Positions 26,038 through 35,562 of a stretch of DNA of 64,000 nucleotides are shown one piece after another. The DNA is from Rubrivivax albus. GTDB taxonomy: Bacteria; Pseudomonadota; Gammaproteobacteria; Burkholderiales; Burkholderiaceae_C. Every line of letters starts with the position of its first letter. Positions within the stretch are counted from its first letter, which is position 1. Made by a program: the position numbers and the translations under genes. The stretch spans positions 124,001-188,000 of the forward strand of contig NZ_SACT01000003.1 in assembly GCF_004016515.1 (NCBI RefSeq). Reading direction: 5' to 3'. The notes below the pieces were generated by a model. That model had not been told where the DNA came from and ran no database searches. It saw only the letters and a list, made by a program, of their open reading frames with translations.

Positions 26038-27534
26038 ATGCTGTTCCCCCGCCGCGCCACCCTGGCGCTGATCGCCGTCGCCGCTGCCGCCGCAGCCTTC
26101 ACCGGCCCCGCCGCCGCCCAGTCCGGCAAGCGCAACCTGGTGCTGGGCATGGTGCTCGAGCCGCCGTCGCTGGACCCCACCAGCGCCGCCGCAGCCGCCA
26201 TCGGCGAGGTGGTGCACTACAACATCCTCGAAGGCCTGACCAAGATCAACGTCGACGGCCGCGTCACGCCGCTGCTGGCCGAATCGTGGGAAGAGACGCC
26301 GGACGGCAAGACCTACACCTTCAGGCTGCGCAAGGGGGTGACCTTCTCCGACGGCAGCCCTTTCGACGCCGCCGCCGTGAAGTTCAGCTTCGAGCGCGCG
26401 CAGGCCCCGGACAGCAAGAACAAGGCGAAGAAGGGAGTGTTCTCCAACATCTCCACCATCGCCACGCCCGACGCGCACACGGTGATCCTGGTGCTCAACC
26501 AGGCCGACCCCTCGCTGCCGTTCCGCCTGGGCGAGAACACCGCCGTGATCCTGCACCCGAAGACCGCCGACCAGGCGGGCACGAAGCCCGTGGGCACCGG
26601 CCCCTACGTGCTGGCCGACTGGAAGAAGGGCTCGGCGATCACGCTGACGGCGCGCAGCGATGTGCGCACCAAGCCCGCCGTGCAGCGCGTGACCTTCCGC
26701 ATCATCAACGACCCCGCCGCCCAGGTGGCGGCGCTGCTGGCCGGCGACATCGACGGCATGCCGCGTTTCGCCGCGCTGCAGAGCCTCAAGCAGTTCCAGC
26801 AGGACAAGCGCTTCACGGTCGAGACCGGCAGCACCGCGGGCAAGGGGCAGCTGACGATCAACAACAAGCGCAAGCCCTTCGACGACGTGCGCGTGCGCCG
26901 CGCCATCACCCACGCCATCGACCGCAAGGCCTTCGTCGATGGCGTGCTCGAAGGCCTGGGCCAGCCCATCGGCAGCCACTTCGCGCCCACCGACGCCGGC
27001 TACGTGGACCTGACCGGGCAGTACCCCTACGATCCCGAGAAGGCCAAGGCACTGCTGAAGGAAGCCGGCGTGACCATGCCGCTGAACGTGACGCTGACCC
27101 TGCCGCCGCCCCCCTACGCCCGCAAGGGCGGCGAGGTGGTGGCCGCGATGCTGGCCAAGGTGGGCATCAACGCGAAGATCGAGAACGTGGAGTGGGCGCA
27201 GTGGCTGTCGGGCCCGTTCAAGGGCAACTTCGACATGACCATCATCAACCACGTCGAGCCGCTGGACTACATGCAGTACACCAACAAGGCGTACTACTGG
27301 GGCTACGACAGCCCGGCCTTCGACAAGCTGGTGGCGCAGCACGCCGGCACCACCAACGCGGCCGAACGGCTGAAGATCTGGCAGCAGATGCAGCGCCAGC
27401 TGGCCACCGACGCCGTCAACGCCTGGCTGTTCAACCCGGCCCAGGTGGCGGTGGCGAAGAAGGGCCTGAAGGGCCTGTGGGCCAGCAGCCCGATCTTCGC
27501 CAACGACATCGCGGCCGTGCGCTGGGAGCGCTGA
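26038..27534 (+). CDS. Peptide ABC transporter substrate-binding protein (SBP family 5)
   Basis: 498-aa periplasmic solute-binding protein. A Sec signal (residues 1-27, ending GPAAAQ) is followed by the SBP_bac_5 fold: [35 protein letters not shown], then [21 protein letters not shown], which is the family signature. ATG 26038 has GAGGAG 8 nt upstream; an in-frame TTG at 26020 is unlikely. It is last in the D-F-A block and followed by a strong hairpin. Ligand (dipeptide, oligopeptide, glutathione, nickel) not determinable; there is no hint of a metal-binding His cluster. Confidence 0.93.
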   Translation: MLFPRRATLALIAVAAAAAAFTGPAAAQSGKRNLVLGMVLEPPSLDPTSAAAAAIGEVVHYNILEGLTKINVDGRVTPLLAESWEETPDGKTYTFRLRKGVTFSDGSPFDAAAVKFSFERAQAPDSKNKAKKGVFSNISTIATPDAHTVILVLNQADPSLPFRLGENTAVILHPKTADQAGTKPVGTGPYVLADWKKGSAITLTARSDVRTKPAVQRVTFRIINDPAAQVAALLAGDIDGMPRFAALQSLKQFQQDKRFTVETGSTAGKGQLTINNKRKPFDDVRVRRAITHAIDRKAFVDGVLEGLGQPIGSHFAPTDAGYVDLTGQYPYDPEKAKALLKEAGVTMPLNVTLTLPPPPYARKGGEVVAAMLAKVGINAKIENVEWAQWLSGPFKGNFDMTIINHVEPLDYMQYTNKAYYWGYDSPAFDKLVAQHAGTTNAAERLKIWQQMQRQLATDAVNAWLFNPAQVAVAKKGLKGLWASSPIFANDIAAVRWER

Positions 27535-27552
27535 GGCTCGGCCTTATGCAGC

Positions 27553-27581
27553 GCCCGGCGGGGAACCAGGCCCCGTCGGGC
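27553..27581 (+). terminator. Terminator-type hairpin after the peptide-binding protein gene
   Basis: GCCCGGCGGGG at 27553-27563 pairs with CCCCGTCGGGC at 27571-27581 (11 bp, one G-T pair, 7-nt loop), starting 19 nt after the stop codon. A second hairpin, CGCCGGG/CCCGGCG with a TGAA loop, lies at 27611-27628 in the leader of the next gene. Neither has a long T-tract. Confidence 0.55.
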
Positions 27582-27652
27582 CTCTGCCGGCTTTCGTCGC
27601 CATCCCAGACCGCCGGGTGAACCCGGCGCGAGACTGACACCGGCACACCACC

Positions 27653-28543
27653 ATGCCCATGGTCCAGACCCGATCCCAGCGCTGGCGCCTGCTGGCCGCG
27701 CATGCCTTCCTGCTGCTGCTGTGCGCCGCGGTGGTCTTTCCGTTCCTGGTCGTGCTCTCGGTCTCGCTGCGCCCGGGCAACTTCGCCAGCGGCTCGCTGA
27801 TCCCCGACAGCATCAGCCTGGAGCACTGGCGCTACGTGCTCGGCCTGCCGGTGCCGGGGCCGGACGGCGCCCTGATCGCGCCCGACCTGCCGGTGCTGCT
27901 ATGGCTGTGGAACAGCGTGAAGGTGGCCTTCGGGTCGGCCATCGTGGCGCTGGCGCTGTCCACCACCGCGGCCTATGCGCTGGCACGCCTGCGATTCCGA
28001 GGGCGCAAGCAGCTGCTGCAGGGCCTGATGCTGATGCAGATGTTCCCGGCCGTGCTGGCGCTGGTGGCCATCTACGCCATCTTCGACCGCCTGGGCAGCG
28101 CCTTCCCGGCCATCGGCCTGAACACGCACGCGGCCCTGGTGCTGGCCTACAGCGGCGGCATCGCCATGCACGTGTGGACCATCAAGGGCTACTACGACAC
28201 GCTGCCGGCCGAAATCGAGGAAGCGGCGCGCGTGGCCGGCGCTACGGCCTGGCAGGCCTTCTGGCGCGTGCTGCTGCCGATGGCGCTGCCCATCCTGATG
28301 GTGGTGTTCCTGCTCGCCTTCATCGGCGCCATCATCGAGTACCCGGTGGCCAGCGTGCTGCTCACGCAGCAGGACCAGCTCACGCTGGCGGTGGGCGCCA
28401 AGCTCTTCGTGCACGAACACAACTTCCGCTGGGGCGACTTCGCCGCCGCCGCGCTGCTGTCGGGCCTGCCGATCACCGTGGTCTTCCTGCTCGCGCAGCG
28501 CTGGATGATCGCGGGCCTGGCGGCCGGCGGCGTCAAGGGTTGA
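27653..28543 (+). CDS. malG: Maltose-type ABC transporter permease, MalG-like
   Basis: 296-aa permease, exactly the usual MalG length. Six TM helices; after the first comes [22 protein letters not shown], and the EAA loop reads [23 protein letters not shown]. This points to import of maltose or maltodextrin, together with the amylase gene 14 bp downstream. No malE, malF or malK gene lies in this window; the gene before it is a peptide-binding protein. Two starts are possible (ATG 27653 or 27659) and neither has a convincing ribosome site. The name rests on similarity to MalG rather than on operon context. Confidence 0.88.
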   Translation: MPMVQTRSQRWRLLAAHAFLLLLCAAVVFPFLVVLSVSLRPGNFASGSLIPDSISLEHWRYVLGLPVPGPDGALIAPDLPVLLWLWNSVKVAFGSAIVALALSTTAAYALARLRFRGRKQLLQGLMLMQMFPAVLALVAIYAIFDRLGSAFPAIGLNTHAALVLAYSGGIAMHVWTIKGYYDTLPAEIEEAARVAGATAWQAFWRVLLPMALPILMVVFLLAFIGAIIEYPVASVLLTQQDQLTLAVGAKLFVHEHNFRWGDFAAAALLSGLPITVVFLLAQRWMIAGLAAGGVKG

Positions 28544-28557
28544 CGCAGACCGACGCC

Positions 28558-30093
28558 ATGACCACCGTGTATGCCAACGCCGCCGACCACGCCGTGGCCG
28601 GCACCTACGAGACCCGCGAAGCCGACTGGCGCATGGGCGCCGTCGTCTACCAGGTGCTGGTGGACCGCTTCGCACCACCGGCGGACCTGGCGGCCAAGCG
28701 CCACCTGTATCCCGCCCCCAAGCGCCTGCGCGGCTGGGACGAACTGCCACGCCAGGGCGAGTACCTGGCGGCACACAAGCTCTGGGGCCACGAGATCGAC
28801 TTCTGGGGCGGCGACCTGCAGAGCCTGGCCACGCGGCTGGACCACGTGCGCTCGCTGCACGCCGACGTGCTCTACCTCAACCCCATTTGCGACGCCTACA
28901 CCAACCACAAGTACGACGCGCTGGACTACCGCGGCGTCTCGCCGGAATACGGCACACGCGCCGACGTGATCGCGCTGGCCGACACGCTGCATGCGCAGGG
29001 CATGAAGCTGGTGCTCGACGGCGTGTTCAACCACATGGGCCGCAACAGCCCGGCGTTTCGCGCCGCCGAAGCCGACCCGGCCAGCCCATACCGTGACTGG
29101 TTCTGCTTCGACCCCGCGCTGCCCGGTGGCGCCCGCGCCTGGTGGCGGGCGGAGAACCTGCCCGAGCTGAACCTGGAGAACCCCGCGGTGCGCGCCGACC
29201 TCTGGGGCGACGCCGACTCCGTGGTGCGCGGCTGGCTGCGTGACGGCGCCGACGGCTGGCGGCTGGACGTGGCCTTCGACATCGGTTTTGTCTACCTCGA
29301 CGAACTCACGCGCAGTGCGCATGCCCAGAAGCCGGGCTCGCTGGTGGTCGGCGAGATCCCCAACTGGCCGGCGCAGTGGTACCCATCGGTGGACGGCGTG
29401 ATGCACTTCGGGCTGCGCCAGCTGCTAATCCGGCTGGCCGGCGGGCAGCTGGATGCCACGACCTTCGGATGCATCCTCGAGCGGATGCTGGCCGACTGCG
29501 GCATCGAGAACCTGCTGCGCAGCTGGATCTACCTGGACAACCACGACACCATCCGCCTGGCCACCGCGCTGCCCGACCCCGCTGCACGACGCCTGGCCAC
29601 GGTGCTGCAGTTCACGCTGCCGGGCAGCCCGAACCTGTACTACGGCAGCGAGGTGGACCTCGAGGGGGGCGACGACCCCGAGATGCGCGCCCCGATGCCC
29701 TGGGACCGCGTGGCCGCCGGGCAACCGACGCTGGACCTGATCCGGCGCCTGGGCGCGCTGCGGCGTTCACACCGCGCGCTGCGCATCGGCGACTGGCGGC
29801 CGCTGATCGGCCAGCGGCTGTTCGCCTTCGAGCGCCACACCGACCGTGCCGGCGACAGCGTGCTGGTGGTGGTGAACCCCACCGGCGACGTGGTCGACGA
29901 GGCGCTGGTGGTCACGGATTCCAAGCTGATGGACGCTACGCCGCTGGTGGACCTGCTGGGCACGCTGGACGGCGCACCGCCGTCTTTGCGCGCGGCGCTG
30001 CTGCACCTGCGTCTGCCGCCCAAGGGCGTGGCCGTGCTCGGCGTGGACACGGCGCCGCAGGGCGGCTACACGAACTACAAGCGGGTGCAGTGA
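28558..30093 (+). CDS. Glycoside hydrolase family 13 (alpha-amylase / cyclomaltodextrinase-like)
   Basis: 511-aa (beta/alpha)8 enzyme cleaving alpha-1,4-glucans or maltodextrins. All four conserved regions are present: DGVFNHMG (I), GWRLDVAFD with the nucleophile Asp (II), VVGEIPNW with the acid/base Glu (III), and YLDNHDT (IV). A C-terminal beta domain follows (RLFAFERHTDRAGDSVLVVVNPTG). No signal peptide, so it acts in the cytoplasm on imported maltodextrin. It is most like neopullulanase/cyclomaltodextrinase-type members but lacks their extra N-terminal domain. It is probably co-transcribed with the MalG-type permease. Confidence 0.93.
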   Translation: MTTVYANAADHAVAGTYETREADWRMGAVVYQVLVDRFAPPADLAAKRHLYPAPKRLRGWDELPRQGEYLAAHKLWGHEIDFWGGDLQSLATRLDHVRSLHADVLYLNPICDAYTNHKYDALDYRGVSPEYGTRADVIALADTLHAQGMKLVLDGVFNHMGRNSPAFRAAEADPASPYRDWFCFDPALPGGARAWWRAENLPELNLENPAVRADLWGDADSVVRGWLRDGADGWRLDVAFDIGFVYLDELTRSAHAQKPGSLVVGEIPNWPAQWYPSVDGVMHFGLRQLLIRLAGGQLDATTFGCILERMLADCGIENLLRSWIYLDNHDTIRLATALPDPAARRLATVLQFTLPGSPNLYYGSEVDLEGGDDPEMRAPMPWDRVAAGQPTLDLIRRLGALRRSHRALRIGDWRPLIGQRLFAFERHTDRAGDSVLVVVNPTGDVVDEALVVTDSKLMDATPLVDLLGTLDGAPPSLRAALLHLRLPPKGVAVLGVDTAPQGGYTNYKRVQ

Positions 30094-30102
30094 GGCCGGC
30101 CA

Positions 30103-30119
30103 CGGCGCCGACAGCGCCG
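30103..30119. terminator. Hairpin between convergent amylase and ybeY genes
   Basis: CGGCGC at 30103-30108 and GCGCCG at 30114-30119 form a 6-bp stem with a 5-nt loop in the 40-bp space between the two convergent stop codons. It is a candidate bidirectional terminator without a T-tract. Confidence 0.35.
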
Positions 30120-30133
30120 GCCCCGCCGGTACA

Positions 30134-30574
30134 TCAGGCGTAAGGGTCGGGCACGCCCAGCGCGGCCAGCAGCGCGGTCTCCTGCGCTTCCATGCGGCGG
30201 GCTTCAGCGGCACGCTGGTGATCCCAGCCCTGGGCATGCAGGGCGCCGTGCACCAGCAGGTGGGCGTAGTGGTCCTTCAGCGGCCGGCCGGCCGCTTGGG
30301 CCTCGGCCTCCAGCACCGGGGCGCACAGCACCAGGTCGGCCACCACCACGGGCGCGTGCTCGTAGTCGAAGGTGAGCACGTTGGTAGCGTAGTCCTTGCC
30401 GCGGAAATCGCGGTTCAGCGCCCGGCCCTCGTCGGCGTCGACGATGCGCACCGACAGCTGCGCCGGTGCGGCCAGCGCCGCGCGCAGGCAGCGCGCCACG
30501 AAGTGCCGCGGCAGCAGCGCACGGTGGCGCTTGTCGGCGAACTGCAGCGACAGGGTCACCTCAGGCCTGGCCAT
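30134..30574 (-). CDS. ybeY: Endoribonuclease YbeY (rRNA maturation factor)
   Basis: 146-aa zinc metallo-endonuclease needed for 16S rRNA 3'-end maturation and ribosome quality control. It has the strictly conserved metal motif [11 protein letters not shown] and the upstream [15 protein letters not shown] typical of the family. ATG 30574 gives the usual size; its first 14 nt overlap the end of the phoH-like gene, the classic phoH-ybeY arrangement. Confidence 0.96.
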   Translation of the reverse strand: MARPEVTLSLQFADKRHRALLPRHFVARCLRAALAAPAQLSVRIVDADEGRALNRDFRGKDYATNVLTFDYEHAPVVVADLVLCAPVLEAEAQAAGRPLKDHYAHLLVHGALHAQGWDHQRAAEARRMEAQETALLAALGVPDPYA

Positions 30575-31613
30575 CGTCGCCCCGGGCCGTGCTGCGCCGG
30601 CGCTCGCGTTCGGCCGCCTTGTCGTAGGCGCGCACGATGCGCGCCACCAGCGGGTGGCGCACCACGTCGTCAGCGCCGAAGCGCGTGAAGCCCACGCCCT
30701 CCACGTTCTGCAGCACCTGCTCGGCATCGACCAGGCCGCTGGACTGGCCCTTGGGCAGGTCGATCTGGCTCACGTCGCCGGTGATGACGCACTTGCTGCC
30801 GAAGCCGATGCGCGTGAGGAACATCTTCATCTGCTCGCGCGTGCTGTTCTGCGCCTCGTCCAGGATCACGAAGGCGTGGTTCAGCGTGCGCCCGCGCATG
30901 AAGGCCAGCGGCGCAATCTCGAGCTGGCCCTTCTCGAAGGCGCGGCCGACGCGCTCAAAGCCCATCAGGTCGTACAGCGCGTCGTACAGCGGGCGCAGGT
31001 AGGGGTCCACCTTCTGCGCCAGGTCGCCGGGCAGGAACCCCAGCTTCTCGCCGGCCTCCACCGCCGGGCGCGTGAGCACGATGCGCTGCACGGTGCCGCG
31101 CTCCAGCGCATCCACCGCGCAGGCCACGGCGAGGAAGGTCTTGCCGGTGCCGGCCGGGCCGATGCCGAAACAGATGTCGCGGGCCAGGATGTGCCGCAGG
31201 TAGGCCACCTGGTTGGGCGTACGGCCGGCCAGATCACTGTGGCGGGTGTGCAGGTGGATGGGCGTGTCGTCGGTGGCCGCCTCCACCTTGGCCTCCACCT
31301 TGGCTGCCGCCTTGGCCACGCCTCTGGCGCCGGGCTTGGGGGCCGTCGCCGCATCGGTGGCGCCCGCTTCCACCAGGGCCAGACGCACCGTGCGCTCGTC
31401 CAGCGTGCGCGCGGTGCTGTCGTGCAGCGTGATGAGCAGGTTGCGCGCCACGTGCACGGCCACGCGCGACCCGTGGATCGCGAAGGCAGCCTCGCGGCGT
31501 TCGATGCGCACGTCCAGGGCTTGCTCGATCTGGCGCAGGTGAGCGTCCAGCGGGCCGCACAGGCGGGCCAGACGGCGGTTGTCGGCGGGTTCGAAGCGGT
31601 GGCGCAGGATCAA
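30561..31613 (-). CDS. PhoH family ATPase
   Basis: 350-aa P-loop protein of the PhoH/PhoL type, which partners with YbeY in RNA metabolism in bacteria. An N-terminal KH-like segment ([25 protein letters not shown]) is followed by an Ala/Lys-rich linker and the ATPase core: GPAGTGKT Walker [19 protein letters not shown], and [11 protein letters not shown] Walker B. No ATG fits the start; the frame begins at TTG 31613, which matches the family's typical start region. It overlaps ybeY by 14 nt. It is divergent from a sensor kinase gene 116 bp away. Confidence 0.93.
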   Translation of the reverse strand: MILRHRFEPADNRRLARLCGPLDAHLRQIEQALDVRIERREAAFAIHGSRVAVHVARNLLITLHDSTARTLDERTVRLALVEAGATDAATAPKPGARGVAKAAAKVEAKVEAATDDTPIHLHTRHSDLAGRTPNQVAYLRHILARDICFGIGPAGTGKTFLAVACAVDALERGTVQRIVLTRPAVEAGEKLGFLPGDLAQKVDPYLRPLYDALYDLMGFERVGRAFEKGQLEIAPLAFMRGRTLNHAFVILDEAQNSTREQMKMFLTRIGFGSKCVITGDVSQIDLPKGQSSGLVDAEQVLQNVEGVGFTRFGADDVVRHPLVARIVRAYDKAAERERRRSTARGDDGQA

Positions 31614-31729
31614 GGCGGTGCTCGTGAAGGCCGGCGGTGCGGAACGGGCGGCCTGGGTGTGTCAGGCTGCGCATTGTCCACCCGCATCGCTCAGCCGGCG
31701 GCAGACATCGCGTTTACGATGCCCGCGCG

Positions 31730-33577
31730 ATGATGCTGCCGACGCGCCCGTCCCGCTGGTTTCTGCCGCTGCTTCAGCTGGGCCTGGCGGTGCTCGTCGC
31801 GTGGCTGGCCTGCGCCGGGCCGGCCGCGGCGGCGGTGCAGGTGCTGGACGAGGCGGCCATCACCGTCTCGCCGGCCACGTCGCCGCCCGCCGTGCCCGGG
31901 CCGGTGCAGCAACTGCCCGACCTCTGGCAGCAAGGGCCCGACATGCAGGTGCGCTGGTATCGCCTGACGCTGCCGCCCGCGGACGGCGACCAGCCGCTGG
32001 CGCTGTATGTGGAGCGGGCCTGCACGCGGCTGCAGGTCTTCGTCGACGGCCGCCAGTTCTGGCGCACCGGCACCGCCAGCGCCTGCCCGGGCCCGCTGCT
32101 GCTGCCCCTGCCGCTGGCCGGGCAGACCGAGCCGCTGGTGCTGGACCTGCGTGTCGAAGGCTCGCCTCTGCCACACGTGGCGTCCCGCGCCCAGGCCGGC
32201 GGTCTGTCGGCACTGCGCGTGGGGCCGCAGGCCGAACTGGCGCCACTGGCCGCGCGCGCCACCGCGCTGCAGGTGCAGTTGCCGCATGCCTTCGCGGTGT
32301 CGCTGCTGCTCACCGGCGGCTTCGTCTTCCTGCTCGGCTGGCGGCACCGCGAGCAGAGCCACCTGGCCTACTTCGGCGCGCTGTGCGTCGGCTGGGCGCT
32401 GGTGGAGGTGCCACGCTGGTGGCAGGCGCTGGGGGCGGGCGTGGCCGTGCTGGAGTTCCTGCACGGCGTGATGTTGGCCCTGGTGACGCTGGCGGCGGTG
32501 CAGTTCCTGCTGCGCGAGGCGCGCTGGCGCAGCCGCAGCGTCAGCCGGGCACTGGCCCTGCAGAGCGTGCTGATGCCGGTGACGCTGGTGGCCGCCGGTC
32601 CGGCGCGCCTGCACATGCTGTCGGCGCTGTGGCTGACGCTGTTCGCGCTGGAGATCGCCGCCGCAGCGGCCTTCCACCTGCACCTGCGCCGGCGCATGCA
32701 GGGCCGCTGGCCGGGCCTCGCGGCCTTCGCGCTGGCCAGCGTCGGCGCAGCGCTGGTGGTGCAACTGGCAGGCCGCTATGCGCCGCTGCCGCCGGCGTGG
32801 CTGCATGTCACGGCCCTGGTCGCGCCGCTGGCGCTGCTGCTGGTGGCATTGCGCCTGGTGCGCCAGCACGGGCGCGCGCTGCAGGCGTCGGAGGCTACGC
32901 GCGTGAACCTCGAGGCACGCATCCGCGACGCCACGGCCGAGATCGAGCGCAACTTCCGCCAGCTCACCGAACTGCGCGTGGAGCAGGTCACCGAGAAGGA
33001 GCGCAAGCGCATCGCCGCCGACCTGCACGACGACCTGGGCGCCAAGCTCCTGACCATCGTGCACACCAGCGAGGACCCGCGCATCTCCACGCTGGCGCGC
33101 GAGGCGCTGGAGGAGATGCGGCTGTCGGTGCGTGGCCTCACCGGCAAGCCGGTGCCGCTGGCCAACGCGCTGGGCGACTGGCGCGCCGAGCTGATGTCGC
33201 GCCTGTCGCAGTCGGGCATCGAGGCGGAGTGGGAGTCGCCCGACGACCTGCCGCAGACGCTGTCGGCACGCGCCTACGTGCAGACCACGCGCATCCTGCG
33301 CGAATCCACCAGCAACATCATCAAGCACAGCGGTGCCACGCGCTGCAGCTTCACCTGCGGCATCGCTGACGGCGACCTGCAGCTGGTGATCCAGGACAAC
33401 GGCGACGGCATCCCGATGGAACTGGACGGCCGCCTGGACCGCGGCCACGGCATGACGAGCATGAAGCAGCGGGCCAAGCAGATGCAGGGCCAGTGCCTGG
33501 TGGAGTCGGGCCCCGGCTATGGAACCGTGATACGCCTCACGCTGCCGCTGGATCGCGCCACGCAGACCACCCCCTGA
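31730..33577 (+). CDS. Sensor histidine kinase, NarL-partner type (HisKA_3) with extracytoplasmic sensor
   Basis: 615 residues. Signal peptide or first TM (about 12-35), then a periplasmic beta-rich region to about residue 175 (carrying LYVERACTRLQVFVDGRQFWR, 7TMR-DISM-like), a block of seven or so TM helices (about 180-390), a coiled linker, then HisKA_3 with the phospho-acceptor His in IAADLHDDLGAKLL (near 432), and HATPase_c (STSNIIKHSGA, DNGDGIP, GHGMTSMKQRA). The partner response regulator is 62 bp downstream. It starts at tandem ATGs, 31730/31733. The signal is unknown; DISM-type sensors often detect carbohydrates or surface cues. Confidence 0.92.
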   Translation: MMLPTRPSRWFLPLLQLGLAVLVAWLACAGPAAAAVQVLDEAAITVSPATSPPAVPGPVQQLPDLWQQGPDMQVRWYRLTLPPADGDQPLALYVERACTRLQVFVDGRQFWRTGTASACPGPLLLPLPLAGQTEPLVLDLRVEGSPLPHVASRAQAGGLSALRVGPQAELAPLAARATALQVQLPHAFAVSLLLTGGFVFLLGWRHREQSHLAYFGALCVGWALVEVPRWWQALGAGVAVLEFLHGVMLALVTLAAVQFLLREARWRSRSVSRALALQSVLMPVTLVAAGPARLHMLSALWLTLFALEIAAAAAFHLHLRRRMQGRWPGLAAFALASVGAALVVQLAGRYAPLPPAWLHVTALVAPLALLLVALRLVRQHGRALQASEATRVNLEARIRDATAEIERNFRQLTELRVEQVTEKERKRIAADLHDDLGAKLLTIVHTSEDPRISTLAREALEEMRLSVRGLTGKPVPLANALGDWRAELMSRLSQSGIEAEWESPDDLPQTLSARAYVQTTRILRESTSNIIKHSGATRCSFTCGIADGDLQLVIQDNGDGIPMELDGRLDRGHGMTSMKQRAKQMQGQCLVESGPGYGTVIRLTLPLDRATQTTP

Positions 33578-33639
33578 GGTGGGCACGCACTGCTAGCATG
33601 ACTTTCCGCGCTGAAATCGCGCGATTCGCCGTCGGCGCC

Positions 33640-34296
33640 ATGACCAACATCCTGCTGCTCGAAGACCTGCCCGAGATCCGCACCTGGATGCGCAGTCTCG
33701 TGCAGCAGGTGTTTCCCGGTGCGCAGGTGTCCGAAGCCGCACGCGTGCACGACGCCATCGAGCTCGTCTCGGCCGTGAAGTTCGACCTCGCGCTGGTGGA
33801 CCTGGGCCTGCCCGACGGCTCCGGCGTGGACGTGGTCACCAAGCTGCGCGACCTGCAGCCCGAGGCACAGTCGGTGGTGGTCACAATCCACGACGACGAC
33901 GAACACCTCTTTCCCGCGCTGCAGGCCGGCGCCTTCGGCTACATCCTCAAGGAACAAGCGCGCGAGCTGATCACCGAGCAGCTGCAGCGCATCAGCCAGG
34001 GCGAACCGCCGCTGAGCCCGAGCATCGCGCGCCGCGTGATGGCCTACTTCACCGAGAAGGCCAAGCCGTCGCAGCCGCGGAACAACCTGCTGCCCAACGT
34101 GTCGCTCACGGAACGCGAGAGCGAGGTGCTGCTGCGCGTGGCCAAGGGCTACACGCTGCCGGAGATCGGCGTGCAGCTGGGGCTGAGCCGGCACACGATT
34201 GCCGACTATGTGAAGCAGATCTACCGCAAGCTCAACGTGAGTTCGCGCGCCGAGGCGGCGCTGGAAGCGCAGCGGCTGGGGCTGTTCGGTCGCTGA
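33640..34296 (+). CDS. LuxR/NarL-family response regulator
   Basis: 218-aa two-component regulator. The receiver domain (residues 1-120) has the acidic pair ED near residue 8, phospho-acceptor Asp54 in LALVDLGLPDGS and the conserved Lys in FGYILKEQ; the C-terminal LuxR helix-turn-helix contains LTERESEVLLRVAKGYTLPEIGVQLGLSRHTIADYVKQIYRKL. I chose ATG 33640; an in-frame ATG at 33598 would add 14 residues. It is paired with the histidine kinase upstream. The promoters it controls are not apparent here. Confidence 0.93.
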   Translation: MTNILLLEDLPEIRTWMRSLVQQVFPGAQVSEAARVHDAIELVSAVKFDLALVDLGLPDGSGVDVVTKLRDLQPEAQSVVVTIHDDDEHLFPALQAGAFGYILKEQARELITEQLQRISQGEPPLSPSIARRVMAYFTEKAKPSQPRNNLLPNVSLTERESEVLLRVAKGYTLPEIGVQLGLSRHTIADYVKQIYRKLNVSSRAEAALEAQRLGLFGR

Positions 34297-34340
34297 TCAC
34301 CGCGCGCGCCAGGTCGGCCGCGACAACATAATCCGCGTCC

Positions 34341-34916
34341 ATGATCGGACGCCTCGTCGGAACCCTCGCGGCCAAGTCGCCGCCGCAGATCCTCGTCGAC
34401 GTGCACGGCGTGGGCTACGAGCTCGACGTGCCGATGAGCAGCTTCTACCACCTGCCTGCGCTGGGCGCGCCGGTGACGCTGCTGACGCACTTCGTGGTGC
34501 GCGAGGACGCGCAGTTGCTCTACGGCTTCCTCACCGAAGGCGAGCGCGCCAGCTTCCGCGAACTGGTCAAGGTCAGCGGCGTGGGGCCGCGCACGGCGCT
34601 CGCCGTGCTCTCCGGGCTGTCGACGGTGGAGCTGGCACAGGCGGTCACGGCGCAGGACGTCGGCCGCCTGGTCAAGGTGCCGGGCATCGGCAAGAAGACT
34701 GCCGAGCGGCTGCTGCTGGAGCTCAAGGGCAAGCTGGGGCCAGACCTGGGCATCGCTTCGGCCGAAGCCGTCAGCGACAGCCAGGCCGACATCGTGCAGG
34801 CGCTGCTGGCGCTGGGCTACAACGAACGGGACGCCAAGGCCGCGCTGAAGGCGCTGCCGGCCGACGTGGGCGTGGCCGAGGGCATCAAGCTGGCGCTGAA
34901 GGCGCTGAGCCGCTGA
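34341..34916 (+). CDS. ruvA: Holliday junction branch migration protein RuvA
   Basis: 191-aa DNA-junction-binding subunit of the RuvABC resolvasome. It begins [21 protein letters not shown], with the OB fold followed by tandem helix-hairpin-helix motifs ([18 protein letters not shown] and [23 protein letters not shown]), and a C-terminal RuvB-contact domain ([19 protein letters not shown]). ruvB normally follows at once; here it begins 6.4 kb away on the same strand, past a block of minus-strand copper genes. Confidence 0.97.
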   Translation: MIGRLVGTLAAKSPPQILVDVHGVGYELDVPMSSFYHLPALGAPVTLLTHFVVREDAQLLYGFLTEGERASFRELVKVSGVGPRTALAVLSGLSTVELAQAVTAQDVGRLVKVPGIGKKTAERLLLELKGKLGPDLGIASAEAVSDSQADIVQALLALGYNERDAKAALKALPADVGVAEGIKLALKALSR

Positions 34917-34973
34917 ACAACGCGGCCCGCGCGCCTGACTCGGCCAAAAGCCGCGGGCGGCTCGCGCCCGTGC

Positions 34974-35462
34974 TCAATGCTTGTGCCCCCCCATGTGACC
35001 GCCCTGCATGCCGCCGGCCGCGCCCAGGGGGCGCACCGGCGCCTGCACCTCGACGGTCTGCCGCTTGCCGTCGGCCCCTTCGACCACCAGCGTCACCGGC
35101 ACCGTCTCGCCGGCCTTGAGCTGCTGCTTCAGGTCCATCAGCATCACGTGGTAGCCGCCGGGCTTGAGTTCCACGGCCTGGCCTGCGGGCAACGGCAGGC
35201 CGCCGGCGAGCTCACGCATGCGCATGACCGTGCCTTCCATGGCCATCTCGTGGATCTCCACGACGCCGGCCACCGGCGAGGACGCAGCAACCAGCTTGCC
35301 GCCGGCGGTCGAGGTGATCTTCGCAAACATGCCGCTGGCCTTCTGCTGGGCAACGGTGCCACGCACCCAGGGGTCGGAGACGGTGACCTGGGCGTGGGCC
35401 GAACCCACGAAGATCAGCGCGGCCGAGACAGCGGCGAACAGGGTGGTCGAACGGGTCTTCAT
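34974..35462 (-). CDS. Periplasmic copper chaperone PCu(A)C
   Basis: 162-aa periplasmic Cu(I) carrier that supplies copper for cytochrome oxidase assembly. Signal peptide residues 1-24 (ends GSAHA), then the cupredoxin-like domain. The copper site is intact: His71 and Met73 in VEIHEM, Met80/82, and His105 and Met107 in PGGYHVMLMDL. The tail GGMQGGHMGGHKH adds a second Met/His-rich copper-binding stretch known in some members. ATG 35462 has a GGAG site. It is the last gene of the nine-gene minus-strand run; 100 bp separate it from its neighbour, so it may also have its own promoter. Confidence 0.95.
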   Translation of the reverse strand: MKTRSTTLFAAVSAALIFVGSAHAQVTVSDPWVRGTVAQQKASGMFAKITSTAGGKLVAASSPVAGVVEIHEMAMEGTVMRMRELAGGLPLPAGQAVELKPGGYHVMLMDLKQQLKAGETVPVTLVVEGADGKRQTVEVQAPVRPLGAAGGMQGGHMGGHKH

Positions 35463-35562
35463 CGTGAATGCTCCTGTGAGGATCGGGGGACAGTGGACGG
35501 GCCGCGTGTGCGGATTGTCGGCGGCTGCGGCCACGGTGGCCGCCGTGCGGTCTTGCGCTGGC

